The notes under the pieces: generated by a model
What the model was told of the DNA's origin: nothing
Seen by the model: only the letters and a program-made list of their open reading frames with translations
Database searches by the model: none
Shown: positions 1 through 9,654 of the stretch, piece by piece
Position numbering within the stretch: the first letter of the stretch is position 1
Layout: each line of letters starts with the position of its first letter
Made by a program: the position numbers and the translations under genes
Assembly (NCBI RefSeq): GCF_047495495.1
Contig: NZ_CP179930.1
Location: 1,798,001-1,862,000, forward strand
Direction: 5' to 3'
Origin: Zymobacter sp047495495
Lineage (GTDB): Bacteria > Pseudomonadota > Gammaproteobacteria > Pseudomonadales > Halomonadaceae
Length of the DNA stretch: 64,000 nt

Positions 1-1938
1 ATAACGTCCGGCCCCCAGTGCAGCTAGTCGACTAGCAGCGCCAGCAATCACGATGACGGCATCCATCGTAACTGAGGGCTGACCGTCTAGTGTTGCGACG
101 GGTGTGACTTGCTGGCCATCATCCAGCGTTACCGGCGCCATTGACGGCGCAATCACTACGGGCGTCGCGCCTTCTTGCTGAAGGCGATCGGCCACCTGCG
201 TCAGCTGTGCATGGCAGGCCCCATCGGCGACCAGCACGGCGACCTGCCGATAGCGGATGCCCTGTGGCGGGCGCGCCATCAGGCTCAGCGATGGAGCTTT
301 CGCTAACGAACACTGGCCCAAAGCTTCGGGTGAAGCCGTCGGTGCTGTCGGTACCGGCATACCATGGGCCTTGGCAACGGCCTCAGCCAAGGCCAGAGAA
401 ATGTTGGGCAGGATCTGCTCGATCACTCGCTGGCGTATATAAGGCCGCGTGACCTTGGACAGCTCGAACGTAAACGCTTCAATGATGTGCTGCTGCTCAA
501 CGGGTGTCTGGCTGTCCCAGAACAGGCGCGCCTGAGAATAGTGATCGTTGAAGGAAGGACTACGTGCGCGCACCTTGTGTGCATCAATGCGTTCATAGGT
601 ACTTTCGAAACCGCCCTGCTCCTCCTGCGGCGGCGTGGTAGTCGGCCAGCCACCCTCAATAGAATTCGGCTCGTAGGAAGCCTGCCCTTTATTGATCGTT
701 AGGCGGTGAAAGCTGTCACGCTGATGGTTATGAAATGGGCAAACAGGCTGATTGATGGGAATTTCATGAAAATTGGGGCCGCCCAGACGCAGCATCTGAG
801 TATCTAGGTAGGAGAAGACACGCCCCTGCAGCAAAGGATCGTTCGAAAAGTCGATGCCAGGCACGATATTGCCCGGATTGAACGCAACCTGTTCGGTTTC
901 GGCAAAGTAGTTATCCGGATTGCGGTTCAGCACCATCTTGCCGATCGGTGTCACCGGTACACATTCCTCAGGAATCAGCTTGGTCGGATCGAGAATGTCG
1001 AAATCGAAAGCGTGCTCGTCCTTTTCTTCGATCACCTGCACACCCAGCTCCCATTCAAACGGCTGGCCACTGTCGATCTGTTGCCACATATCCCGTCGGT
1101 GAAAGTCGGGATCTCGTGCCCACAGCTTCTGCGCCTCATCCCAGCACAGCGACCATGTTCCCGCCAGCGGCTTCCAGTGAAAACGCACAAAGCGAGAAAC
1201 GCCCTGCCGGTCGATCAATCGGAATGTATGGATGCCGAACCCTTCCATCGAGCGAAATGAACGCGGCAGCGCGCGATCCGACATGGCCCACATTACGTTG
1301 TGTGCGGTTTCTGGTACCAGTGAAACGAAATCCCAAAACGTATCGTGTGCCGACTGTCCTTGCGGAATGTCATTGTGTGGCTCAGGTTTTACCGCATGCA
1401 CGAAATCAGGAAACTTGATCGCATCCTGAATGAAGAAGATCGGGGTATTGTTGCCCACCAGATCCCAGTTGCCTTCTTCGGTATAAAATTTGACGGCAAA
1501 GCCTCGGATATCGCGCACGGTATCATTAGAGCCCCGAGCCCCTTGGACAGTCGAAAAGCGCGTGAAGACAGGCGTTCTGGCCTCGGGATCACGAAATACA
1601 GCGGCCTTTGACAGCTCGGCTGCCCGAGGATACGGCTGAAAATAGCCGTGAGCGGCCGCCCCACGGGCGTGCACGATACGCTCGGGAATGCGCTCATGGT
1701 CAAAGTGATTGATCTTTTCGCGGAGAATGAAATCCTCCAGCAGTGTTGGTCCACGTTCACCGGCTTTCAGCGAATTCTCGTTATCGGCAATACGTACACC
1801 CTGATTGGTGCGCAAGTCGTGCCCCTTCGCATCGCTTCGATACGTCTCAAGCGCCTCGTCCTTACGGTGCTCATCCGTACCCCGCTGGGTGTCGTGCGCT
1901 TCATCGTGATTCGTAGCCGTATAGGAATGCTGTGTCAT
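1..1938 (-). CDS. katE: Catalase HPII (large-subunit monofunctional catalase), C-terminus cut by window edge
   Basis: Heme catalase that disproportionates hydrogen peroxide to water and oxygen in the cytoplasm. The frame is open from ATG at 1938 to the window start (646 codons), preceded by an AAGGAG ribosome site. The N-terminal part shows the catalytic-His segment RIPERIVHARG, then the distal Asn segment DLVGNNTPIFF, and KFPDFVHAVKP. The last visible residues (DAVIVIAGAAS) match the extra flavodoxin-like C-terminal domain that marks the large HPII class of about 700-750 residues, so about 50-100 residues are missing at the edge. It lies downstream of katA on the same strand, separated by a terminator, so it is probably transcribed separately. 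Confidence 0.93.
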   Translation of the reverse strand, partial: MTQHSYTATNHDEAHDTQRGTDEHRKDEALETYRSDAKGHDLRTNQGVRIADNENSLKAGERGPTLLEDFILREKINHFDHERIPERIVHARGAAAHGYFQPYPRAAELSKAAVFRDPEARTPVFTRFSTVQGARGSNDTVRDIRGFAVKFYTEEGNWDLVGNNTPIFFIQDAIKFPDFVHAVKPEPHNDIPQGQSAHDTFWDFVSLVPETAHNVMWAMSDRALPRSFRSMEGFGIHTFRLIDRQGVSRFVRFHWKPLAGTWSLCWDEAQKLWARDPDFHRRDMWQQIDSGQPFEWELGVQVIEEKDEHAFDFDILDPTKLIPEECVPVTPIGKMVLNRNPDNYFAETEQVAFNPGNIVPGIDFSNDPLLQGRVFSYLDTQMLRLGGPNFHEIPINQPVCPFHNHQRDSFHRLTINKGQASYEPNSIEGGWPTTTPPQEEQGGFESTYERIDAHKVRARSPSFNDHYSQARLFWDSQTPVEQQHIIEAFTFELSKVTRPYIRQRVIEQILPNISLALAEAVAKAHGMPVPTAPTASPEALGQCSLAKAPSLSLMARPPQGIRYRQVAVLVADGACHAQLTQVADRLQQEGATPVVIAPSMAPVTLDDGQQVTPVATLDGQPSVTMDAVIVIAGAASRLAALGAGRY

Positions 1939-2108
1939 CGTAGATCGCTCCTTGATCAAGTCGTTGCACATATGCCTATTGCATGTCACCGCGGCATCGT
2001 GGAGAAAGCCCCCACAATACGCAGTGTCATTTACCACCCTAGTGACGACCACCACTTCACGCCAGCCGCGGCGAAAGAATTCCTTTCTTGCCCTCCATCA
2101 CGCACGAA

Positions 2109-2136
2109 AAAGGCCAGCCTGAACAGGCTGGCCTTT
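2109..2136 (-). terminator. Intrinsic terminator after katA
   Basis: A perfect 12-bp stem (AAAGGCCAGCCT with its complement) with a GAAC loop. Read on the minus strand it is followed by a T-rich run. It sits 48 bp past the katA stop and 170 bp before the katE start, so it should end katA mRNA and insulate katE. Confidence 0.85.
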
Positions 2137-2183
2137 CATTGGGTCAATGCGAAAACGCCAACAGCCGCTTTACGCCGATCGCC

Positions 2184-3659
2184 TTATGCGTCGCGCAAGG
2201 CCGTATAGCGAGCTTCCACACGACGACCATAGTCTTCGTCTGCGGCATAGCAGTGCTCAATGACCTTGCTCACGATGGGAGCCGTCACGCCCTGCAGCGT
2301 AGTGGCAAAGACGTTGGCGATACGATCACGCTGTCCGTCATCGAAGCTGCGGTACAGATTGCCCGCCTGCTCGTAGTTATCATCACCGCGGTTATTGTGA
2401 TAACCCACCCATGCCTCTTCTTCGAGTGGCATCGGCGGTTCGGAGAATTCAGGTGACGGTACTGGCGCCCCCTGATCGGCACGTGCGTTCGGATAGAAGT
2501 TGGTGTCGCCGTACTGGCCGCCTTCCTTCGACTGCCCCGTCACGGGGCACGTACCGGCCATCAAACCGTCGCGCTGGTAATGATTGACCGGGCAGCGTGG
2601 CTGGTTGATCGGGATCTGCTGGTAGTTTGCCGACAGGCGATAGCGCTGCGCATCAGCATAGGCCAGCAATCGAGACTGCAGTACCTTGTCAGGGGAACCA
2701 CTGATACCGGGCACGAAATTGGAAGGGCTGAACGCCAGCTGCTCGACTTCCGCAAAATAGTTATCTGGGTTCTTGTTCAGCTCCATCTGACCGATCTCGA
2801 TCAGCGGTACGTCACCGTGCGGCCAGACCTTAGTCAGATCGAACGGGTTGATGCGGAATTCACGAGCCTGCTTTTCGCTCATTACTTGGATCTTGACGGT
2901 CCAACTAGGGAACTCACCACGATCAATGGCCTCAACCATATCGCGCTGGTTGTGATCGTGAGGAATCGTTGCCGCTTCCTCGTCCGTCACGTTGCGAATG
3001 CCCTGATTGGTCTTGAAGTGCCATTTGACCCAATGACGCTCCCCCTTTTCATTGAAGAAGCTCAGCGTATGAGAGCTAAAGCCGTGCATATGGCGCAGGC
3101 TTGCCGGAATGCCACGGTCCGACAGCAGGATGGTGACCTGGTGGAAGGATTCCGGGTGCAGCGCCCAGAACTCCCAGCGGTTCTGCCAGTTCACCAGGTT
3201 GGTGCGCGGGTCTTTCTTTTGCGTATGAATAAAATCAGGAAACTTGCTGGGTTCACGAATGAAGAATACCGGCGTGTTGTTACCCACCATGTCCCAGTTA
3301 CCCTGCTCCGTGTAGAACTTCACGGAAAATCCTCGGACATCGCGCTCCATATCGTTGCTGTCCTGCCCCCCCGCAACGGTCGAGAAACGCGCTGCCACTG
3401 GCGTTTCCTTGCCCACACCTTGCAGAAAATCGGCAATGGTCAGGTCAGACAAATCGCGCGTCAGGCGGAAAACGCCCTGCGCAGAGGTGCCTCGTGCGTG
3501 CACGACGCGCTCAGGAATGCGTTCGCGGTTGAAGTGCGCCAGCTTTTCAAACAGACGCCAGTTATCAAATGTTAACGGGCCGCGCTCACCTGCAGTAATG
3601 CTGGTATCATCCTGAGGGACTGGGGCACCGTTAGCCGTAGTGTAGCGAGTCGGATTCAT
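2184..3659 (-). CDS. katA: Small-subunit monofunctional catalase
   Basis: Clade-3-like heme catalase of 491 residues, the usual length for small-subunit enzymes. Visible catalytic features are His in RIPERVVHARG (about residue 54), Asn in DMVGNNTPVFF (about 127) and the proximal heme Tyr in LLAYADAQRYRL (about 340). The start is taken at ATG 3659 because AAGGAG lies 9 nt upstream; a TTG 21 bp further upstream keeps the frame open but has no better ribosome site. There is no flavodoxin C-terminal domain, unlike neighbouring katE. Two different catalases side by side suggest strong peroxide defence. Confidence 0.95.
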   Translation of the reverse strand: MNPTRYTTANGAPVPQDDTSITAGERGPLTFDNWRLFEKLAHFNRERIPERVVHARGTSAQGVFRLTRDLSDLTIADFLQGVGKETPVAARFSTVAGGQDSNDMERDVRGFSVKFYTEQGNWDMVGNNTPVFFIREPSKFPDFIHTQKKDPRTNLVNWQNRWEFWALHPESFHQVTILLSDRGIPASLRHMHGFSSHTLSFFNEKGERHWVKWHFKTNQGIRNVTDEEAATIPHDHNQRDMVEAIDRGEFPSWTVKIQVMSEKQAREFRINPFDLTKVWPHGDVPLIEIGQMELNKNPDNYFAEVEQLAFSPSNFVPGISGSPDKVLQSRLLAYADAQRYRLSANYQQIPINQPRCPVNHYQRDGLMAGTCPVTGQSKEGGQYGDTNFYPNARADQGAPVPSPEFSEPPMPLEEEAWVGYHNNRGDDNYEQAGNLYRSFDDGQRDRIANVFATTLQGVTAPIVSKVIEHCYAADEDYGRRVEARYTALRDA

Positions 3660-4139
3660 GGTGTATCTGCTCCTTGGCAAGTCCAGCGTTTCTTTGAGAA
3701 ATCAGACATAGCATAGCCACCTCTGCGAAGGCCGCTAAATTGAACCACCTCATGTGATTGATAAAGATAATCAATTTTCGACTTTAGATAGCCATGACCC
3801 ACGGGCATGTGACCAAAACGTAACACCATGTCACTTAGTGCGATATATACCTTCATATTTCACAAGGAATAATAGTAAGGTTACCAACAAACAATAAAAA
3901 GACACGATTAGAAACATATAGAAAAGCCGTCTATCAATTTGAACATTATTATTACCATTTTATAGAAAATATGGGTCGAAACTTTTGAATGTGAGTGTTA
4001 ACTTCTCACTCTGATCACAAATGGCGCTACTTCAAGCTTTCGACATACTGCTCACACACTATGTAAGATGCCCCGCCACGCCCCTTTTACGTGCCTTAAG
4101 CACTCATAGACTTTTATTACCCGACATCAAGGAACGATA
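3660..4139. other. Intergenic region between katA and a LysR-type regulator
   Basis: 480 bp, AT-rich, between divergent genes. It must hold the katA promoter (minus) and the promoter of the downstream regulator (plus). I see no convincing ORF and no clear operator palindrome. An AAGGA ribosome site for the regulator lies at 4129-4133. Confidence 0.6.
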
Positions 4140-5111
4140 ATGGCACGAGAACATATGGAGAAGGCTGCTGATCATCCATTGTCCACAGAATTGGCCGACC
4201 GGCTGCAGTATTTCATTCAAAAAAAAATGACGCTAAAGCAGCTGCGCATTATCGTGACATTGCATCGACACAAAACGATGGTGGCTGCATCGCGTGAACT
4301 TTCGATGACATCAGCCAACATTTCGCTGTGCGTACGTGATATAGAGACGCTGCTCGAATGCAAGATATTCCTGCGACGCAATGGGTTCTATGTGCCTACG
4401 CTGTGCGGTCGCATGCTGATCGAGCTGGGCACTCGTCTGGCCGAAAGCTGTGAATACACTATCCGCAAGGCTCACCATCTGTCCGGCATCAGCGTGCCCG
4501 ACGAGTTGACGATTGGGTACATTGGACCGATTACGGCCTGCTATGCCTACGAGCTGTGGTCGAACCTGCTGGCCTACAATACAGGGCTCAATGTCAACGT
4601 CATCGACCTTTCCGCACTGGAACAGCAGTCATCGCTAACCTTGGAACAACTGCAAGCCGATGTGATCTTTTCTTCCCGCGGCCCCAATACGCTGGGCTTT
4701 CACGACCGCTGGGAGTCTCGTGCCTTCTATATCCGCCACTTCCATTTTCTAGTGGCCTGTGGCGAGAATCAGCCGCCTCCTCAGCCCGATGACGTCGACG
4801 CTTTTCTGCTGCCCACTCGCTCGGACAACATCGTATCGGCCATTCATGACCATATCGCCGCGCATTTTCCCGGTACGCACACTGTCAGCTACTGCGATGC
4901 CATCACAGGGATGGCGTTTGCCCAGCTGCCACACAACACCGTGCTTGTCGTATCGGACAAGGAAAAGCAGATTATTGAGCGCAATACACATTTCCACACG
5001 CTATCAGTGATGGATAATCAGCAGATTGCCAGCAGCCTACACATTCAGCGCGAACGATTGTTACAGCTTGAATCGCCGGTCTATAGCATTCTCAACGACA
5101 TGACCTTCTGA
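4140..5111 (+). CDS. LysR-type transcriptional regulator
   Basis: 323-residue protein with an N-terminal winged helix-turn-helix (about residues 30-90: MTLKQLRIIVTLHRHKTMVAA, then ASRELSMTSANISLCVRDIE), typical of LysR regulators, followed by a substrate-binding-like domain beginning near LTIGYIGP. The helix-turn-helix starts unusually late, after about 30 extra N-terminal residues. It lies 500 bp upstream of the fimbrial operon on the same strand and divergent from katA, so it could act on either; the effector is unknown. ATG with AAGGA upstream. Confidence 0.85.
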   Translation: MAREHMEKAADHPLSTELADRLQYFIQKKMTLKQLRIIVTLHRHKTMVAASRELSMTSANISLCVRDIETLLECKIFLRRNGFYVPTLCGRMLIELGTRLAESCEYTIRKAHHLSGISVPDELTIGYIGPITACYAYELWSNLLAYNTGLNVNVIDLSALEQQSSLTLEQLQADVIFSSRGPNTLGFHDRWESRAFYIRHFHFLVACGENQPPPQPDDVDAFLLPTRSDNIVSAIHDHIAAHFPGTHTVSYCDAITGMAFAQLPHNTVLVVSDKEKQIIERNTHFHTLSVMDNQQIASSLHIQRERLLQLESPVYSILNDMTF

Positions 5112-5607
5112 AATGTAAGGAATTATGCGTTTTAGGAAAGTGCTTTTAGGTATGATTTACCTATAAAAGCCAAAGAAAAGAACATCTTGATCTGTTCTTG
5201 TTGATTAGCAGGGCGTTGCATAGATACACAAAATACATTAGATACTCACCGCTATTTCGTGTAATACGCAACGCCTTTTAACATTATCCTTGTAATTCAA
5301 TAAGATAGAGATATTGTTTTCAACAAGAGAACAGTAATTCACAAAGATAACGCCAAATTACATTTCTATTCATTCTTTGCCTCAACTGAAATAAATAATA
5401 TGACAGATAGGACAAATCGTTGAAGATTATCGTTGATTCATACATGAAAAATTAATTACAATCCCTTCCGCGCAGAATCATTCGCACAATTTCCTTTATC
5501 AGTTCTCATAAAAATAAGCCTTTTCAAGACAAGGCTTTAGGTAAGAACAACCGATAAAGATCTTGAATTCTGCGCACTTGCCTTTTGACTATTTGGGGTT
5601 ATAAGCC
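5112..5607. other. Long upstream region of the fimbrial operon, with a dispersed inverted repeat
   Basis: About 500 bp of AT-rich sequence. Near 5213-5276 the segment GGCGTTGC is repeated in inverted form (GCAACGCC) and followed by TTTT, a long-loop hairpin that may terminate the LysR-type gene. The rest presumably holds the fimA promoter and regulatory sites; long leaders are common for phase- or growth-regulated fimbriae. There is no obvious invertible switch with paired short repeats and no recombinase gene nearby. Confidence 0.5.
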
Positions 5608-6135
5608 ATGAAAAAAATCATCGTCGCAATGGCCGCTGCAAGCGCCATGCTGGGCGTTTCAGCTGCACAAGCAGAAAGCAGCCACGTATTCTTCAAAGGT
5701 CAGGTCACTGACTCCACCTGCGAAATCAATGCCGAATCTAAAGACCAGACAGTTCAGCTGCCGACCGTCATCGCTAGTGCGCTGGCTGCAGACGGCCAGA
5801 CTGCTGGTACTCGCGAATTCACCATCGGCATGTCCAAATGCCCGGGCAACCAGAAGCTCGCTATCCGCTTCGAACCGGGCGCTACCGTTGACACCAAAAC
5901 AGGCTGGCTGAAAAACAGCCTCAACGATGGTGCCAAAAACGTGGCTATCGAACTGCTGAACGAAAACGCACTGCCGATCCGTGTCACTGGCCACCAGGCT
6001 GAAGATCAGTACGCTGCCAAAGCAGACGAAAACGGTAACTACACTCAGCGTTACTTCGCTCGCTACCACGCTACTGGCAAAGCAGAAGCCGGTGCGGTCG
6101 AATCCAGCGTTGCATACTCTGTCATCTATCAGTAA
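5608..6135 (+). CDS. Type 1-like fimbrial major subunit (pilin)
   Basis: 175-residue exported pilin. The signal peptide (residues 1-22) ends in AQA before ESSH. The mature protein has the two-cysteine pattern of chaperone-usher pilins (Cys in DSTCEIN and in SKCPGN) and the C-terminal beta-strand ending YSVIYQ, with the penultimate Tyr used in donor-strand exchange. It is first in the operon and separated from the chaperone gene by a strong hairpin, a common way to make more pilin than assembly proteins. Confidence 0.92.
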   Translation: MKKIIVAMAAASAMLGVSAAQAESSHVFFKGQVTDSTCEINAESKDQTVQLPTVIASALAADGQTAGTREFTIGMSKCPGNQKLAIRFEPGATVDTKTGWLKNSLNDGAKNVAIELLNENALPIRVTGHQAEDQYAAKADENGNYTQRYFARYHATGKAEAGAVESSVAYSVIYQ

Positions 6136-6156
6136 TTCCTACCCCGGATGACACTG

Positions 6157-6181
6157 GCGACCGGACATTATGTCCGGTCGC
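6157..6181 (+). terminator. Intra-operonic hairpin after the pilin gene
   Basis: A perfect 11-bp stem (GCGACCGGACA with complement) around a 3-nt loop, 21 bp past the pilin stop and followed by a pyrimidine-rich stretch. It is likely an attenuator or mRNA-stabilising hairpin that lowers expression of chaperone and usher relative to pilin. Confidence 0.75.
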
Positions 6182-6210
6182 TACCTTTTCCCTGCGCCAT
6201 GGTCCATCAC

Positions 6211-6960
6211 ATGAAGTGCATACTGAAAACTCTGGCAGCCTTCTGCACGGCGGCGGCCTTCAGCACGTCAGCCGACGCCAGCATCGTCATCGGTGGCACA
6301 CGTGTCGTCTATAACGAAGGCGCACGTGAAGTTTCCGTACAGCTCGACAACAACGGTGATTTACCGTCGCTGGTACAGTCTTGGATTGATGCCGGCAACT
6401 TGGATTCTTCCCCGGAAGACTCCGATGCTCCTTTCGTACTGACACCGCCGATCGCGCGTGTCAATGCGCACTCAGGGCAAGCTCTGCGCATCTCCTTCAC
6501 AGGATCGACGCAGCCGCTTCCTCACGACCACGAGTCCGTCTTCTGGCTCAACGTTCTGGATATTCCGCCGGAACCCACAGCTGCACCGGGTTCGAACAAG
6601 AACTTCATCCAGCTGGCCTTCCGCTCCAGAATAAAACTGTTTTATCGCCCTAAAGGGCTGCCCGGCACGGCCAACGATGCGCCCGACGCCCTGCAGTGGA
6701 AACAGGGCCGCACGGATAAGGGTGCGCTGGCCATTGTTGCAAGCAACCCGACGCCCTATCACGTCTCCATGATTGCCGTAAACGCCGTTTACGGTCAGAA
6801 GAGCACGGACCTAGCGCCTCAGGGCTACATGCTAGCTCCCGGTGAGCAGCACGCCTTCGAACTGCCCAAGGACAGCGGTACCGCGCCTTCGTCAGTCAAC
6901 TTCTCTGCGATCAATGACTTTGGCGGTCACATTCAGCGGACCAAGCCCATTGCTCAATAG
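6211..6960 (+). CDS. Periplasmic fimbrial chaperone (PapD/FimC family)
   Basis: 249 residues from ATG 6211 (MKCILKTLAAF), with a signal peptide ending near SADAS. Family features: N-terminal strand IVIGGTRVVYNEGAREVSVQLDN, PIARVNAHSGQALRISFTG, conserved FWLNVLDIPP (about 110-119) and RIKLFYRPKGLP. It caps pilin subunits by donor-strand complementation and delivers them to the usher. The frame extends 21 codons upstream, but the signal peptide fits the chosen start; an ATG at 6199 is an alternative. The upstream part overlaps the hairpin. Confidence 0.92.
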   Translation: MKCILKTLAAFCTAAAFSTSADASIVIGGTRVVYNEGAREVSVQLDNNGDLPSLVQSWIDAGNLDSSPEDSDAPFVLTPPIARVNAHSGQALRISFTGSTQPLPHDHESVFWLNVLDIPPEPTAAPGSNKNFIQLAFRSRIKLFYRPKGLPGTANDAPDALQWKQGRTDKGALAIVASNPTPYHVSMIAVNAVYGQKSTDLAPQGYMLAPGEQHAFELPKDSGTAPSSVNFSAINDFGGHIQRTKPIAQ

Positions 6961-7047
6961 TGACAATGCTAACAATACGCCTTTGATCATCAATGACTCG
7001 CCTGTGAGCCATATCACAGGCTTTTCCCGCGCGTTGCTGGGGGATGC

Positions 7048-9654
7048 ATGAACACCAACAAGGCAATGTTTCCTCTGTCTCGGACAGATAGAGCCGAGGC
7101 ACAGCAGTATCGTACTGCTGGTTACTCTCGCTACTGCTCCATGGGTCTGTTAGGGCTGATGATTCCCCTTGCGCCCGTTCATGCCGCACAGCAGGATTCT
7201 GCCGCCACGCCAACCGACACCGAAGCCAGCTTCAACAGCCGCTTCCTGAACGGGAAATCCCGTGGGGAAGACCTGTCCCGCTTTGCTTACGACAACCCTA
7301 TTCTGGCGGGAACCTACTCGTCCGATACCTATGTCAACGGTCGCTGGCAAGGAACGCACGACTACGTCTTCCGCAACGTGGCAGGCCAGACAAATGCCGA
7401 AACCTGCTTCTCGATGACCTTCCTCGAGCAGCTCGGCGTCGACACCACGCTGCTGCACCCTGCTGCGCTCAATGGCAAGCTGCCAGCACCAGACACCTGC
7501 CTCACTATGTCCCAGTGGCTGCCTTCAGCAACAGCCCACTTTGACAGTAGCACATTCCGTATGGACATCAATGTGCCGCAAGCGTTCATGCACCACAACG
7601 CACGCGGCTACGTCAATCCCAAGGTCTGGGATCACGGAATCACGGCCGGTAAGGTGACGTACAACTTCAACGCCTACCAGTCCGACATGACCTCGGCAGG
7701 CCAGAAGGAGCGCCAACAGGCCGCCTATCTCAGCCTGAATACCGGCTTTAACGTGGGCGACTGGCAGTTCCGCCATGACTCCAGCCTAAGCTGGCAGAAC
7801 CATGACGGCGCGCACTGGCAGAAAACCGCGACCTATGCCCGTTATCCCGTTCAGCGCCTGCGCGGTCAGCTGACCCTCGGGGATAGCTATACGTCCGGTG
7901 AACTGTTCGATTCCGTCGGTTTCCGCGGATTGCAGCTGGCCACCGACGACCGCATGCTGCCAGATTCCCTCAATGGCTATGCGCCGACTATTCGAGGGGC
8001 TGCCGATACCAACGCGCTGGTCGAGGTATACCAGAACGGCCAGCTGATCTATCAGACCAACGTGTCACAAGGGCCGTTCATCATCGAAGACCTCTACCCC
8101 ACAGGGTATGGTGGCGACCTTCAGGTCATCATCAACGAGGCTAACGGCCAGAAACGAAGCTTCCGCGTGCCTTACGCTTCCGTTTCCCAGATGCTGCGCC
8201 CCGGGATTGGCCGCTACAACGTGACAGTGGGCCAGGTTCGCAACCTGAACAATGTCGACTACCACCCGAACATCATTCAGGCCACGTTCCAGCGCGGCTT
8301 GACGAACACGCTGACGGGCTACACCGGCGCCGTCGTCAGTGAAGAATATTCCGCCATTCTGGGCGGTGCTGGTGTTGCGACGCCCATCGGGGCGTTTTCG
8401 CTCGACATCATCCAGTCCAATGCCCGCTTTCTTCACAATGACAACATGACGGGCCAAAGCTACAAGCTGGGCTACAACAAGTACGTCCCGAGCACCAACA
8501 CGAGCTTCACGTTTGCCGCCTATCGCTATTCGACCAGCGGCTATATGAGCCTGAACAACAGCTTTCTGGCTCACGACTACGATCGTCGCCGCCAGAGTAC
8601 CGATGAAATTGCGCGCCAGCGCAACGAGCTCCAGATCAGTCTCAGCCAAGGGCTGGCAGAGGGCTGGGGATCGCTTTATCTGTCGTCATCGGTCAGCGAT
8701 TACTGGAATCAGAGCAATCGCACCAAGGAATACCAAGTCGGTTACAACAACAGTATCGGCAACATCAGCTATAGTCTTTCGGCTTTACGCACCCGGGATT
8801 CGCTGTCCGAAACGAACACCCATTACTACGTCACCGCCTCAATGCCGATCGGCAACGGTGGCAGCAGCACCTCCATTAACACCACGCTGTCGTACAACGA
8901 AGATCAGTACGAAAGCAGTCAGGTGGGCCTGAACGGCACGGCCGGTCGTGACGGCGAATACAGCTACGCCATTACGGCATCCGATTACCGCACCGGCGGT
9001 CAAACGGGCGCCCTGAACGGCCAGTACAACTCGCGCTATTCCAACCTGAATGCGTCTTATAGCCAGGGACGCAACTATCATCAGGCCAGTGTAGGCGCAT
9101 CAGGCACCATCGTTGCCCACTCGCACGGACTGACGCTGACGCCGCAGCGCGGCGATACTGTCGCCTTGATCGAAGCGCCCGGCGCGACCGGTGCAATCGT
9201 AGGCAACACTAGCGGTATCCGCATCAACGATAGCGGCTATGCGGTAGTGCCCTACGTCACGCCGTATCGCTTGAATACGGTCACGCTTGACCCACGCGAC
9301 ATGTCGAACGACGTCGAACTCCAGACCACAACGCGTCAGGTCGCGCCTTACGCAGGGGCCATCGTTAAGGTCAACTATCCGACCCAGACAGGTACGCCCA
9401 TGCTGATCAAAGTGCATCGCGCTAATGGCGAGAAACTGCCTTTTGGCACAACGGTCGTCGATGAGCAGAACCAGAACGTCGGTATCGTCGGCCAGGGCAG
9501 CCGCGTATTCCTGCGCAGCAGCAAGACGCACGACAGATTGAACGCACGCTGGGGCGACAGCAACAGCGAAACATGCACCTTCGAGTTCTCGACCGATAAC
9601 GCTACATCATCGGCAGGCGGGTATAAGATATTGGAGGCACAGTGTGAAGAGTAA
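7048..9654 (+). CDS. Outer-membrane fimbrial usher (FimD/PapC family)
   Basis: 868-residue usher that forms the outer-membrane pore for fimbrial assembly. Visible parts: a long signal region (about residues 1-47), the N-terminal chaperone-binding domain (FNSRFLNG, DLSRFAYDNPILAGTYSSD, VYVNG-like), the beta-barrel with RGQLTLGDSYTSGELFDSVGFRG, the plug-containing region (ADTNALVEVYQNGQLIYQTNV, GPFIIEDLYPTGYGGDLQVI), and C-terminal domains with paired cysteines (ETCTFEF, EAQCEE). Typical length. The end overlaps the tip-protein start by 11 bp. Confidence 0.95.
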   Translation: MNTNKAMFPLSRTDRAEAQQYRTAGYSRYCSMGLLGLMIPLAPVHAAQQDSAATPTDTEASFNSRFLNGKSRGEDLSRFAYDNPILAGTYSSDTYVNGRWQGTHDYVFRNVAGQTNAETCFSMTFLEQLGVDTTLLHPAALNGKLPAPDTCLTMSQWLPSATAHFDSSTFRMDINVPQAFMHHNARGYVNPKVWDHGITAGKVTYNFNAYQSDMTSAGQKERQQAAYLSLNTGFNVGDWQFRHDSSLSWQNHDGAHWQKTATYARYPVQRLRGQLTLGDSYTSGELFDSVGFRGLQLATDDRMLPDSLNGYAPTIRGAADTNALVEVYQNGQLIYQTNVSQGPFIIEDLYPTGYGGDLQVIINEANGQKRSFRVPYASVSQMLRPGIGRYNVTVGQVRNLNNVDYHPNIIQATFQRGLTNTLTGYTGAVVSEEYSAILGGAGVATPIGAFSLDIIQSNARFLHNDNMTGQSYKLGYNKYVPSTNTSFTFAAYRYSTSGYMSLNNSFLAHDYDRRRQSTDEIARQRNELQISLSQGLAEGWGSLYLSSSVSDYWNQSNRTKEYQVGYNNSIGNISYSLSALRTRDSLSETNTHYYVTASMPIGNGGSSTSINTTLSYNEDQYESSQVGLNGTAGRDGEYSYAITASDYRTGGQTGALNGQYNSRYSNLNASYSQGRNYHQASVGASGTIVAHSHGLTLTPQRGDTVALIEAPGATGAIVGNTSGIRINDSGYAVVPYVTPYRLNTVTLDPRDMSNDVELQTTTRQVAPYAGAIVKVNYPTQTGTPMLIKVHRANGEKLPFGTTVVDEQNQNVGIVGQGSRVFLRSSKTHDRLNARWGDSNSETCTFEFSTDNATSSAGGYKILEAQCEE

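Noticed and set aside
2580..3575. 331-codon ORF on the plus strand
   Set aside because: It is the antisense shadow of katA, which is a clear family match on the minus strand.
5213..5276. Invertible fimbrial switch
   Set aside because: Only a short inverted repeat, no invertase gene, and the layout fits a terminator better.
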